From an uncultured Oscillospiraceae bacterium (GTDB lineage Bacteria; Bacillota; Clostridia; Oscillospirales; Oscillospiraceae), in assembly GCA_947626085.1 (NCBI GenBank), contig CANQQU010000006.1, positions 1 through 62,658 on the forward strand: a DNA stretch of 62,658 nt, written 5' to 3'. The stretch's first letter is position 1. Every line of letters begins with the position of its first letter. The translations under genes and the position numbers were made by a program. Positions 33,120-40,292 of this stretch are shown here, piece by piece. The notes beneath the pieces were generated by a model that did not search any database, was not told the origin of the DNA, and saw only the letters and a program-made list of their open reading frames with translations.

Positions 33120-34709
33120 ATGTCAACTTTACAGGAAGAGATCCGCCGCCGCCGGACCTTCGCCATCATCTCCCACCCCGACGCCGGCAAAACCACCCTG
33201 ACGGAGAAATTTCTGCTCTACGGCGGGGCCATTGCCCAGGCCGGGGTGGTCAAGGGCAAGAAAAACGCCCGGGCCGCCACCTCGGACTGGATGGAGATCG
33301 AGAAGCAGCGGGGCATCTCCGTCACCTCGTCGGTGATGCAATTCCAGTACGGCGGCTTTTGCATCAATATTTTGGACACCCCGGGCCACCAGGACTTCTC
33401 GGAGGACACCTACCGCACCCTCATGGCGGCGGACTCCGCCGTGATGGTCATCGACGGCAGCAAGGGCGTGGAGGCCCAGACCCGGAAGCTGTTCAAGGTC
33501 TGCGCCATGCGGCGCATCCCCATTTTCACCTTTATCAACAAGATGGACCGGGACAGCAAGGACCCCTTCGATCTTCTGGACGAGCTGGAGCGGGAGCTGG
33601 GCATCGAGACCTACGCCATGAACTGGCCCATCGGCTCCGGGAAGGACTTCCAGGGGGTCTACGACCGGGAGAACAGCCAGCTTCTGTTTTTTTCCGGGGT
33701 TTCCGGAAAGAACCGGGCGGAAAAGCAGGCCATCGACCTGTACAATCCCCAGGTAGACGGTATTTTGGGGCCGGAAAAGCACGCCCAGCTCATCGACGAT
33801 GTGGAGCTGCTCTCCGCCGGCCGGGAGCTGGACCTGGAGGAGGTCCGCGGGGGGCGGCTGAGCCCGGTGTTTTTCGGCTCCGCCCTGACCAATTTCGGCG
33901 TGGAGCCGTTTTTGGAGGAATTTCTGCGGATGACGCCCCCGCCCCTATCCCGGACGGCGGACTGCGGGTTGGTGGACGCCTTCGACCCGGACTTTTCCGC
34001 CTTCGTCTTCAAAATTCAGGCCAACATGAACAAGGCCCACCGGGACCGGCTGGCCTTCCTGCGAATCTGCTCTGGGAAATTTCTCCGGGAGGCGGAGTAC
34101 TACCACGTCCAGGGCGGCAAAAAAATGCGTCTGAGCCAGCCCCAGCAGCTCATGGCCGCCGAGCGGGAGATCGTGGACGAGGCCTACGCCGGGGACGTGA
34201 TCGGCGTCTTTGATCCGGGCATTTTCTCCATCGGGGACACGGTCACCGTGCCGGGGAAGAAGTTCCGCTATTCCGGCATCCCCACCTTTGCCCCGGAGCA
34301 CTTCGCCCGGGTGTCCGCCAAGGACTCCATGAAGCGCAAGCAGTTCGTCAAGGGCACGGAGCAGATCGCCCAGGAGGGCGCCATCCAGATCTTCAAGACC
34401 CCCAACTCCGGCATGGAGGAGGTGGTCGTGGGGGTGGTGGGCACGCTCCAATTCGACGTGTTCGAGTACCGGATGAAAAACGAGTACGGCGTGGACCTGC
34501 GGATGGAGAGCCTGCCCTATGAGGAGATCCGCCGGATCGAGAGCTACCCCGGGGACCTGGAGGAGCTGAACCTGGGCTCCGACGCGGAGCTGCTGGAGGA
34601 CTACCGGGGCAATAACCTGCTGGTCTTTTCCAGCTTCTGGGCCATTGATTTTACGGTGCGCCGCAATCCGGGGCTCGCCCTCCGGGAGATCGTGGTGGAA
34701 GAAGGATAA
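33120..34709 (+). CDS. prfC: Peptide chain release factor 3
   Basis: A 529-residue translational GTPase that frees RF1/RF2 from the ribosome after termination. It shows the P-loop ISHPDAGKTTLTEKFLLYG, switch region EIEKQRGISVTSSVM, DTPGHQDFSEDT and NKMDRD, with the RF3-specific C-terminal domains. I start at 33120 because GGAGGG lies six bases upstream and the protein then has the family N-terminus. It is closed by a terminator shared with the convergent queT gene. Confidence 0.95.
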   Translation: MSTLQEEIRRRRTFAIISHPDAGKTTLTEKFLLYGGAIAQAGVVKGKKNARAATSDWMEIEKQRGISVTSSVMQFQYGGFCINILDTPGHQDFSEDTYRTLMAADSAVMVIDGSKGVEAQTRKLFKVCAMRRIPIFTFINKMDRDSKDPFDLLDELERELGIETYAMNWPIGSGKDFQGVYDRENSQLLFFSGVSGKNRAEKQAIDLYNPQVDGILGPEKHAQLIDDVELLSAGRELDLEEVRGGRLSPVFFGSALTNFGVEPFLEEFLRMTPPPLSRTADCGLVDAFDPDFSAFVFKIQANMNKAHRDRLAFLRICSGKFLREAEYYHVQGGKKMRLSQPQQLMAAEREIVDEAYAGDVIGVFDPGIFSIGDTVTVPGKKFRYSGIPTFAPEHFARVSAKDSMKRKQFVKGTEQIAQEGAIQIFKTPNSGMEEVVVGVVGTLQFDVFEYRMKNEYGVDLRMESLPYEEIRRIESYPGDLEELNLGSDAELLEDYRGNNLLVFSSFWAIDFTVRRNPGLALREIVVEEG

Positions 34710-34715
34710 AAATTT

Positions 34716-34739
34716 TTGCCCCGCCGGCCGGCGGGGCAA
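34716..34739. terminator. Bidirectional terminator between prfC and queT
   Basis: TTGCCCCGCCGG pairs perfectly with CCGGCGGGGCAA, flanked by AAAAATT on the left and AATTCTT on the right, so it can end transcripts from both sides. Confidence 0.8.
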
Positions 34740-34742
34740 TTC

Positions 34743-35252
34743 TTATCCAAAAATACGCTTTTCCAGGCCCCGGGCCTTGAGGCCAAAATAGAGGGCCGAT
34801 CCCAGGGACAGCAGCACCCCCAGCTCCCCCAGGGCCACGCTCAGGGCGTTGATCCAGAAGCCGCCGCCGATATACACTGTCAGCTCCCAGCCCACCAGCG
34901 CCCCATTCCATGCGGCGGGCATCACCATCCCCAGCAGGGGGAAGCCCTTCCAGCGAACCTCCCGGCACTTCCACATGGCCCAGGCAGCGCCCAGGGTGGC
35001 CAGGCTCCCCACCAGAAAATCCATGGGCAGGGCCCCGATATAGGTCAGATTGAACACCAGGCAGCCGATTGCCAGCCCCGGGATGGCCGCCGGCGTGAAA
35101 AACGCCAGGACGCACAGCGCCTCGGAGGCCCGAAACTGGATGGCCCAGGTGGCGGAGTCCGGGATCAGCAGATTTTGCAGGTGGGTGAGGATGGTGTAGA
35201 GGGCGGCGATCAGGGCCGCCTGGGTCAAAAAGCAAATTTTTCTGTCCATCAT
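34743..35252 (-). CDS. queT: QueT-family queuosine precursor transporter (ECF S-component)
   Basis: A 169-residue membrane protein with about five to six hydrophobic segments, including FLTQAALIAALYTILTHLQN and FRASEALCVLAFFTPAAIPG. These match the QueT S-components, which capture preQ1-type precursors for an energy-coupling-factor transporter. The strongest support is a preQ1-like aptamer with two terminators directly upstream. The shared ECF module genes are not in the window. Confidence 0.85.
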   Translation of the reverse strand: MMDRKICFLTQAALIAALYTILTHLQNLLIPDSATWAIQFRASEALCVLAFFTPAAIPGLAIGCLVFNLTYIGALPMDFLVGSLATLGAAWAMWKCREVRWKGFPLLGMVMPAAWNGALVGWELTVYIGGGFWINALSVALGELGVLLSLGSALYFGLKARGLEKRIFG

Positions 35253-35266
35253 GGTGTCTCCTTACG

Positions 35267-35290
35267 AAAAAATGGGCGCAGTCCGCGCCC
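35267..35290 (-). terminator. Second attenuator hairpin before queT
   Basis: GGGCGC pairs with GCGCCC around five bases; on the minus strand six or seven U residues follow. It lies between the first attenuator and the queT start and nearly duplicates it. Confidence 0.75.
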
Positions 35291-35298
35291 AAACCAGC

Positions 35299-35322
35299 AA
35301 AAAATGGGCGCATTGCGCCCAT
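35299..35322 (-). terminator. First attenuator hairpin before queT
   Basis: ATGGGCGC pairs with GCGCCCAT around a three-base loop and is followed on the minus strand by six U residues. It follows the aptamer directly and is the expected off-switch of the riboswitch. Confidence 0.8.
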
Positions 35323-35330
35323 CAAAAATC

Positions 35331-35369
35331 CCTAGTTTTGTTTACCGACAGGATGGTCACGAACTGTCC
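35331..35369 (-). promoter_or_regulatory. preQ1-I riboswitch aptamer
   Basis: On the minus strand GACAG and CTGTC form the short P1 stem around TTCGTGACCATC, followed by the A-rich tail AAACAAAACTAGGG, which carries the preQ1-I type ACUAG. Size, tail and the downstream transporter all fit. A consensus model was not run. Confidence 0.75.
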
Positions 35370-35385
35370 TATTCTGTTGCGCTCC

Positions 35386-35414
35386 ATTATACCCCCTTCC
35401 CGGCAAAATGTCAA
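35386..35414 (-). promoter_or_regulatory. Sigma-A promoter for queT
   Basis: On the minus strand a perfect TTGACA (35409-35414) and TATAAT (35386-35391) are separated by 17 bases, with the aptamer starting about 17 bases downstream. Confidence 0.85.
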
Positions 35415-35444
35415 TCCGTTTTTTGCCGCGGCGCATCGAACGTG

Positions 35445-35487
35445 AAAGCGGCCATGTAGGAACCTCTCGCTCCTACATGGCCGCTTT
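35445..35487 (-). terminator. Terminator after thiT
   Basis: AAGCGGCCATGTAGG pairs perfectly with CCTACATGGCCGCTT around a ten-base loop. It lies 26 bases after the thiT stop and ends in CTTT on the minus strand. Confidence 0.75.
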
Positions 35488-35512
35488 TGTGGAATCGCTG
35501 TATTTCCCGTTT

Positions 35513-36163
35513 TTACTTCTTGTTGACCTTTTCCAGGGCCTTGGCCAGGATGGGGGTGGCCACGGTGGTGGCGATGATCTCCGGGAGCATATAAGTGCCG
35601 TTGTAAATGGCGGAGAAGGCCCAGGAGCCCACCTGGAACACCAGATGATCCGGCTCGTCGGCGTACCAGACCTTGTCCAGCTCATACCAGATGTACACGC
35701 CGGAAAGCAGATGGCACCCAAACCGCAGCACCGTCACCAGCAGGGCCCCCAGAGCGGCGGCCAGGATCAGATTGGCGGTGTCGTTTTTCGTGAACTTGAT
35801 GTTCCGGAAGATCCCGCCCAGGCCCAGCAGGGTGAAGGGCAGCAGATAGTCCAGGATGATCGCCGCCGCGACGCCCCCCGCCGTGGGGACGTACATCACG
35901 TCGGACATGCCCTGGATCAGCTGGATCAGGGCATGGGCCAGCCCCGCCACCAGGCCGGGCTTCACGCCCCAGCGCAGGGAGTAGAGGATGATGGGGGCCA
36001 TGGACAGCACCGTGACGGAGCCGCCGTAGGGGGAGTCCCAGATCTTCAGGAAGCTCAGAACGGTGGCCAGGGCCACCATCAGCCCCCCTTCCACCAGCTC
36101 CCGGGTGGTGATCCACGGGGCGCGCTTGAGCGTGGGTTCCGGACTGAATTCTTCGTTTGCCAT
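35513..36163 (-). CDS. thiT: Thiamine ECF transporter S-component
   Basis: A 216-residue membrane protein with about six hydrophobic segments. It has the ThiT-type stretches LVEGGLMVALATVLSFLKIW and GGSVTVLSMAPIILYSLRWG, and the GLVAGLAHALIQL region. It binds thiamine for the energy-coupling-factor transporter. I start at 36163 because GGAGG lies eight bases upstream; an earlier start at 36223 would lie inside the attenuator. A TPP riboswitch precedes it. Confidence 0.9.
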   Translation of the reverse strand: MANEEFSPEPTLKRAPWITTRELVEGGLMVALATVLSFLKIWDSPYGGSVTVLSMAPIILYSLRWGVKPGLVAGLAHALIQLIQGMSDVMYVPTAGGVAAAIILDYLLPFTLLGLGGIFRNIKFTKNDTANLILAAALGALLVTVLRFGCHLLSGVYIWYELDKVWYADEPDHLVFQVGSWAFSAIYNGTYMLPEIIATTVATPILAKALEKVNKK

Positions 36164-36176
36164 TTCGCAAACCTCC

Positions 36177-36225
36177 AAAAAAGAAGTATCGCATTGCAAG
36201 TCCGTCCAGGCGCAATGCGACACTT
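36177..36225 (-). terminator. Attenuator of the thiT riboswitch
   Basis: On the minus strand AAGTGTCGCATTG pairs with CAATGCGATACTT with a G-U pair, followed by CTTTTTT. It lies between the TPP aptamer and the ribosome binding site. Confidence 0.8.
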
Positions 36226-36240
36226 AAAAAGTCCACACAG

Positions 36241-36336
36241 CATCTTTCCCTCCGACGGTACTGACCGTATCAGGTTCACGGGTAAGGGCGGCGTCAGCCC
36301 ACTCTCAGCCGGATGCCTCCGGCCCCCCGAAGATGG
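36241..36336 (-). promoter_or_regulatory. TPP riboswitch
   Basis: The minus strand carries the thi-box core: GGCTGAGAGTGGGC, then ACCCGTGAACCTGATACGG and TCAGTACCGTCGGAGGGAA. CATCTT and AAGATG close the P1 stem. High TPP would favour the attenuator and shut thiT. Confidence 0.93.
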
Positions 36337-36381
36337 TTTGTAATGCGATCTGCTTCTATTTTAGCACGTTTTTCCCGGCTG

Positions 36382-36720
36382 TCAAGCCATTTCCAGGGAC
36401 AATTCCTTCCCGCCCAGGATGTGGAAGTGCAGATGGGGCACGGACTGGCCCGCGTCCGGCCCGCAGTTGGACACAATGCGGAAGCCGCCGGTCAGCCCCT
36501 CCTGGGCGGCGATCGCCGGGATAACGGCGAAAATATGGCCCACCAGGGCGGCGTGGGCCTCGGTCAGCTCGGCGGCGGAGCCGATATGGGTCTTGGGGAT
36601 CACCAAAATGTGGGTGGGCGCCTGGGGATTGATGTCCCGGAAGGCCAGGATCGTATCGTCCTCATAGACCTTGGCAGAGGGGATCTCCCCGGCGGCGATT
36701 TTGCAGAACAGACAGTCCAT
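36382..36720 (-). CDS. HIT-family nucleotide hydrolase
   Basis: A 112-residue HIT protein, with the catalytic histidine triad in SVPHLHFHILGG near the end and the opening CLFCKIAAGEIPSAKVYEDD. HinT-like members hydrolyse purine nucleoside phosphoramidates and related adenylates in the cytoplasm. AGGAGG lies eight bases before the ATG. Length is normal. Confidence 0.92.
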   Translation of the reverse strand: MDCLFCKIAAGEIPSAKVYEDDTILAFRDINPQAPTHILVIPKTHIGSAAELTEAHAALVGHIFAVIPAIAAQEGLTGGFRIVSNCGPDAGQSVPHLHFHILGGKELSLEMA

Positions 36721-36735
36721 AGTATTACCTCCTAA

Positions 36736-37209
36736 TTATAATCCAATGACGTAAAACACGCCGATGCTGGCCAGATACATGATGATCCCCGCGATAATCA
36801 CCCCCAGGGAGACCGCCGCGAAGGTGGTTTTGACGCCGATATCCAGGAAGCTGGCGGCCATGGCCCCGGTCCAGGCCCCGGTGCCCGGCAGGGGGATGCC
36901 CACAAAGAGCATCAGCCCGATGAGCAGGCCGTACCGTCCGGTTTTCTGTGCCACCTTCTCCCCCGCCCGGTGGCCCCGGGTCAGGCAGAAGCGGCACACC
37001 GGGCCCAGGTACTTTTTCTCCGACCCCCAGGTCAGAAACCGCCGGGCAAAATAGTAGATAAAGGGCACCGGCACGATATTGCCGATGACGCATACCACCA
37101 GCGCGGGAACATAGGGAAGCCCCATCTGCACCGCCATGGGCACGGACAGCCGCAGCTCCGCCACCGGCAGCATGGACACCAGAAAAACAAGAACATATTT
37201 CCCAAGCAT
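36736..37209 (-). CDS. Small multidrug export-family membrane protein (COG2426)
   Basis: A 157-residue protein with four to five membrane segments. It shows LPVAELRLSVPMAVQMGLP, the loop KTGRYGLLIGLMLFVGIPLP and GTGAWTGAMAASFLDI, all conserved in the putative small multidrug export family. The transport function of this family is not established. I start at 37209 after AGGTGA; a start 21 bases further out lacks a site. It ends 15 bases before the HIT gene. Confidence 0.8.
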   Translation of the reverse strand: MLGKYVLVFLVSMLPVAELRLSVPMAVQMGLPYVPALVVCVIGNIVPVPFIYYFARRFLTWGSEKKYLGPVCRFCLTRGHRAGEKVAQKTGRYGLLIGLMLFVGIPLPGTGAWTGAMAASFLDIGVKTTFAAVSLGVIIAGIIMYLASIGVFYVIGL

Positions 37210-37399
37210 AGAATCACCTGACACAAGCATAGGATATAGTTTATTGTACCACAGTTTGGATTCCCGCGCAAGACAAAATACGTCCTTTCCCCCATTTTTC
37301 CGGGCCCGCGGAAATTGGGAAGGACGCGGGGAGAATTACGGTTGCATTTGCGGAAAAAATCTGTTAAAATGAAAAAAAGCACTTTAGGGGGGATCGCCA

Positions 37400-38044
37400 T
37401 TGGACGCGGAGGAGCTGAAAAACCGGCTGGGCCGGAACATCGCCGCCTACCGCAAGCAGGAAAACTGGACCCAGGCCGGGCTGGCAGAGCGGCTGAACTA
37501 CTCAGATAAGGCGGTCTCCAAGTGGGAGCGGGGAGAGTCCCTGCCGGACGTGATGACCCTGATCCAGCTGGCCGGTGTGTTCGGCGTAAAAGTGGACGAT
37601 CTGCTCTCCGACCCCGACGCCCTGCCGGAAAACACCGGCAAGGTGGAGCAGGCCATGAGCCGGGTGGTGGAGAAAACCCTGAAGCGCAAGGCCGACAAGG
37701 GGATCATCCTCATGCTCTCCACCATTTTGGTCTGGTTCGTGGCGCTGCTGGTCTATGTGGTTTTGTCCAGCCTGGGCTTTGAGCAGTCCGCCGTGGCCTT
37801 TGCCTATGCCATCCCCGTCACCGGCATCGTGCTGCTGAGCCTCCGCTCGGCCTGGCGGGACTTCCGGTGGAACCGGGCCCTGATCTCCATCATCATGTGG
37901 GGCTCGATTTTCAGCATCTATATCACCTTCCGGGTGTTTTTAGACGTCCGGGTGTGGCGGCTGTTCCTCCTGGGAATCCCAGGGCAGCTGGCCATCTTCT
38001 TCTGGTTCCGGCTGTTCCGGAAAAAGGAGAGCGCCGATGGATAA
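37400..38044 (+). CDS. XRE-family regulator with membrane domain
   Basis: A 214-residue protein. Residues 5-65 are a Cro/CI helix-turn-helix (LGRNIAAYRKQENWTQAGLA, DKAVSKWERGESLPD). After a linker come four hydrophobic segments from residue 100 to 205. Such membrane-anchored XRE proteins may sense envelope state; the signal is unknown. The start is a TTG at 37400 behind AGGGGGG. It overlaps the folate enzyme gene by eight bases. Confidence 0.82.
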   Translation: MDAEELKNRLGRNIAAYRKQENWTQAGLAERLNYSDKAVSKWERGESLPDVMTLIQLAGVFGVKVDDLLSDPDALPENTGKVEQAMSRVVEKTLKRKADKGIILMLSTILVWFVALLVYVVLSSLGFEQSAVAFAYAIPVTGIVLLSLRSAWRDFRWNRALISIIMWGSIFSIYITFRVFLDVRVWRLFLLGIPGQLAIFFWFRLFRKKESADG

Positions 38045-38567
38045 GAAGGCCCTGCGGGCCCTGATCCGGGAGAAAAAGCGGGCCATGACCCCGGAGGAAA
38101 TTCGGGACAAAAGCGCCACCCTGGGCCGCCTGCTGGCCCAAACCGCCGTGTATCAGGCGGCAAGGACCGTCTATGGCTACTATCCCCAGAATCAGGAGGT
38201 GCGGCTGCTGCCCATTTTGGAGGCGGCCCGGGCCGCCGGGAAACGGGTGGCCCTGCCCAAGATCGTGGACGGGGAGATGCGCTTTCTCTACGTCACGGAC
38301 CGGACATCGTTGGTCCCGGGCTTTGGGGGCATCCCTGAACCGGCGGCGGGGGAGATCGCCACGGACAAAACCGCCCTGGTGATCCTGCCCGGCCTGGCCT
38401 TCGATCGGACGGGTCGCCGCCTGGGCTACGGCGGCGGCTTCTATGACCGGTTCCTGGCGCTGGAGCCCGGGCACCCCACCGTGGCCCTTTGTTACGATTT
38501 TCAAGTAGTCCCGGAGGTCCCGGCGGAGGCTCATGATCTGCCCGCCGGACTGGTCCTCTGGGCATAG
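38037..38567 (+). CDS. 5-formyltetrahydrofolate cyclo-ligase
   Basis: A 176-residue enzyme that turns 5-formyl-THF into 5,10-methenyl-THF with ATP. Marks are the basic N-terminus ALRALIREKKRAMTPEEI, VYGYYPQNQEVRLLPI, and the signature FDRTGRRLGYGGGFYDRFL near residue 130. It is the only folate gene in view. It links indirectly to formyl-THF, the donor for the sugar N-formyltransferase, but no regulatory tie is visible. Confidence 0.92.
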   Translation: MDKKALRALIREKKRAMTPEEIRDKSATLGRLLAQTAVYQAARTVYGYYPQNQEVRLLPILEAARAAGKRVALPKIVDGEMRFLYVTDRTSLVPGFGGIPEPAAGEIATDKTALVILPGLAFDRTGRRLGYGGGFYDRFLALEPGHPTVALCYDFQVVPEVPAEAHDLPAGLVLWA

Positions 38568-38578
38568 GAGGGAAGAAC

Positions 38579-39142
38579 ATGACCTGGCCTGCGGTAATAC
38601 TGGTAGCGGCGCTGACCTTCCTGGTCTGCTTCCTGGCGGACAAGGGCTTTTCCAAGCTCTTCCGGGGGAAAAAGCAGCACGCCTCCGGCCTCTCCGTCCG
38701 CTTAGACCGGGCCTACGGCGCCGGCGGGCTGGTGGTCATGGTGCTGGGGGTGGCGGCCCTGCTGACCTGGCAGAGCTGGCTGCTCATTGTGGGCGGGATC
38801 ATCCTCATGGCCACCGGGGCCGTCCTGCTGGGATACTACCTGACCTTCGGAGTCTACTACGACCAGGACACCTTTTTGCTGACCACCTTTGGGAAGAAGG
38901 ATACGGTGTACCGCTTCGCGGACATCCGCTCCCAGCGGCTCTACACCGCCGCCGGCGGCACCATCATTGAACTCTATCTCACCGACGGCCGGGTGCTTCA
39001 GCTTCAGAGCCGAATGACGGGGGTGTACCCCTTCCTGGACGCCGCTTTCGACGGTTGGCTTCGCCAAACCGGACGGAAGAAGGAGGACTGCCCCTTCTAC
39101 GACCCGGACAACAGCTGCTGGTTTCCCAAGGAGGAAGCGTAA
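38579..39142 (+). CDS. Uncharacterised membrane protein
   Basis: A 187-residue protein with an N-terminal membrane anchor (residues 4-20) and two further segments near residues 50-90. A soluble PH-like beta domain follows (VYYDQDTFLLTTFGKKDTVY, IIELYLTDGRVLQLQSRM). It resembles DUF6560-type clostridial proteins, with no known role. AGGAGGG lies upstream. The stop overlaps the next start by one base. Confidence 0.65.
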   Translation: MTWPAVILVAALTFLVCFLADKGFSKLFRGKKQHASGLSVRLDRAYGAGGLVVMVLGVAALLTWQSWLLIVGGIILMATGAVLLGYYLTFGVYYDQDTFLLTTFGKKDTVYRFADIRSQRLYTAAGGTIIELYLTDGRVLQLQSRMTGVYPFLDAAFDGWLRQTGRKKEDCPFYDPDNSCWFPKEEA

Positions 39143-39768
39143 TGCCACACATTCCCCAGGGCGGCACCGCCCAGCTGGAGCTGCTGCCCTTCGCCCAGGC
39201 CCTGGCCCAGGCGGAGCAGCCAAGCCCAGACTATGACGTGGGCCGCTGGATTTATGTGCCCAACACCTATCAGGAATACCGGTATCTTTTGGGCACCCGG
39301 GGGAAAAATCCTCTGATCTGCATCGGCATCAACCCCTCCACCGCCCGGCCCGATGCCCTGGACAACACCCTGAAATCCGTGGAGCGGATCGCCCTGGGCA
39401 ACGGGTACGACAGCTTCCTCATGTTCAACGTCTACGCCCAGCGGGCCACGGACCCGGGTGCCATGGAGCGCAGCTGCAACGCCGCCCTCCACCGGGAGAA
39501 TTTGGCGGCCTTCCGCTACGCCCTGGGGCTGGGCAAGGAACCGGCGGTCTGGGCCGCCTGGGGCACTATTGTGGACCGCCGGGACTATCTGCGGGCCTGC
39601 CTGGCGGAACTGCTGGAGGCGGGCCGGGAGGCCGGCGCCCGGTGGTTCCGGGCCGGGCCCCTGAGCCGGCAGGGCCATCCCCACCATCCGCTGTACCTGC
39701 GGAAGGACACGGTCCTGGGCCCCTTTGATCTGGAGGCCTACCTGGCCATATTGGGAGGGACGTCATGA
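39142..39768 (+). CDS. DUF1643 family protein
   Basis: A 208-residue protein with the family core LLGTRGKNPLICIGINPSTA, DNTLKSVERIALGNGYDSFL and MFNVYAQRATDPGAM. DUF1643 proteins have no established function and are often carried by mobile or defence regions, although this one sits among core genes. I start at the ATG at 39142, where GGAGGAA precedes it. It overlaps the next gene by four bases. Confidence 0.82.
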   Translation: MPHIPQGGTAQLELLPFAQALAQAEQPSPDYDVGRWIYVPNTYQEYRYLLGTRGKNPLICIGINPSTARPDALDNTLKSVERIALGNGYDSFLMFNVYAQRATDPGAMERSCNAALHRENLAAFRYALGLGKEPAVWAAWGTIVDRRDYLRACLAELLEAGREAGARWFRAGPLSRQGHPHHPLYLRKDTVLGPFDLEAYLAILGGTS

Positions 39769-40292
39769 AGCTGCTGATCGCCTCGGACATTCATGGCTCC
39801 GCCTATTGGTGCCGCCGTCTTATAGAGCTGGCGGAGGCGGAGCGGCCGGACTGGCTGATCCTGCTGGGAGACCTTCTTTATCACGGTCCCCGGAACGATC
39901 TGCCCGCGGAATACCGGCCCAAGGAGGTCGCCGCCCAGCTCAGCCAGTGGAAGGACCGCATCCTGGCGGTGCGGGGCAACTGCGAGGCGGAGGTGGATCA
40001 GCTGGTCCTGCCCTTCCCCTGCATGGCGGACTACCCCCTGTTCTGGACGGGGGAGCGCTATCTGTATCTGACCCACGGCCACCTGTGGAATCCGGAGCGT
40101 CTGCCGCCCCTTGCCCCCGGAACGGTCTTCCTCTCCGGGCACACCCATCGAAAGCAGGATATCACCGTGGAGAACATTCGCTGTCTGAATCCCGGCAGCG
40201 TTTCCATTCCCAAGGACGGGACACACAGCTGCCTGATCCTCCGGGACGGGGTCTTTTCCTTTCACATTTTTGATAAGGAGCGCACTGTATGA
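39765..40292 (+). CDS. YfcE/MJ0936-type metallophosphoesterase
   Basis: A 175-residue calcineurin-like phosphoesterase. Metal ligands are visible in ASDIHGSAYW, LLGDLLYHGP, RGNCEAEVD, LTHGHLW and SGHTHRKQD. YfcE-type members hydrolyse phosphodiesters in vitro; the natural substrate is unknown. It overlaps both neighbours by four bases, so it is part of a short operon from 38579 to the lipoprotein. Confidence 0.9.
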   Translation: MKLLIASDIHGSAYWCRRLIELAEAERPDWLILLGDLLYHGPRNDLPAEYRPKEVAAQLSQWKDRILAVRGNCEAEVDQLVLPFPCMADYPLFWTGERYLYLTHGHLWNPERLPPLAPGTVFLSGHTHRKQDITVENIRCLNPGSVSIPKDGTHSCLILRDGVFSFHIFDKERTV

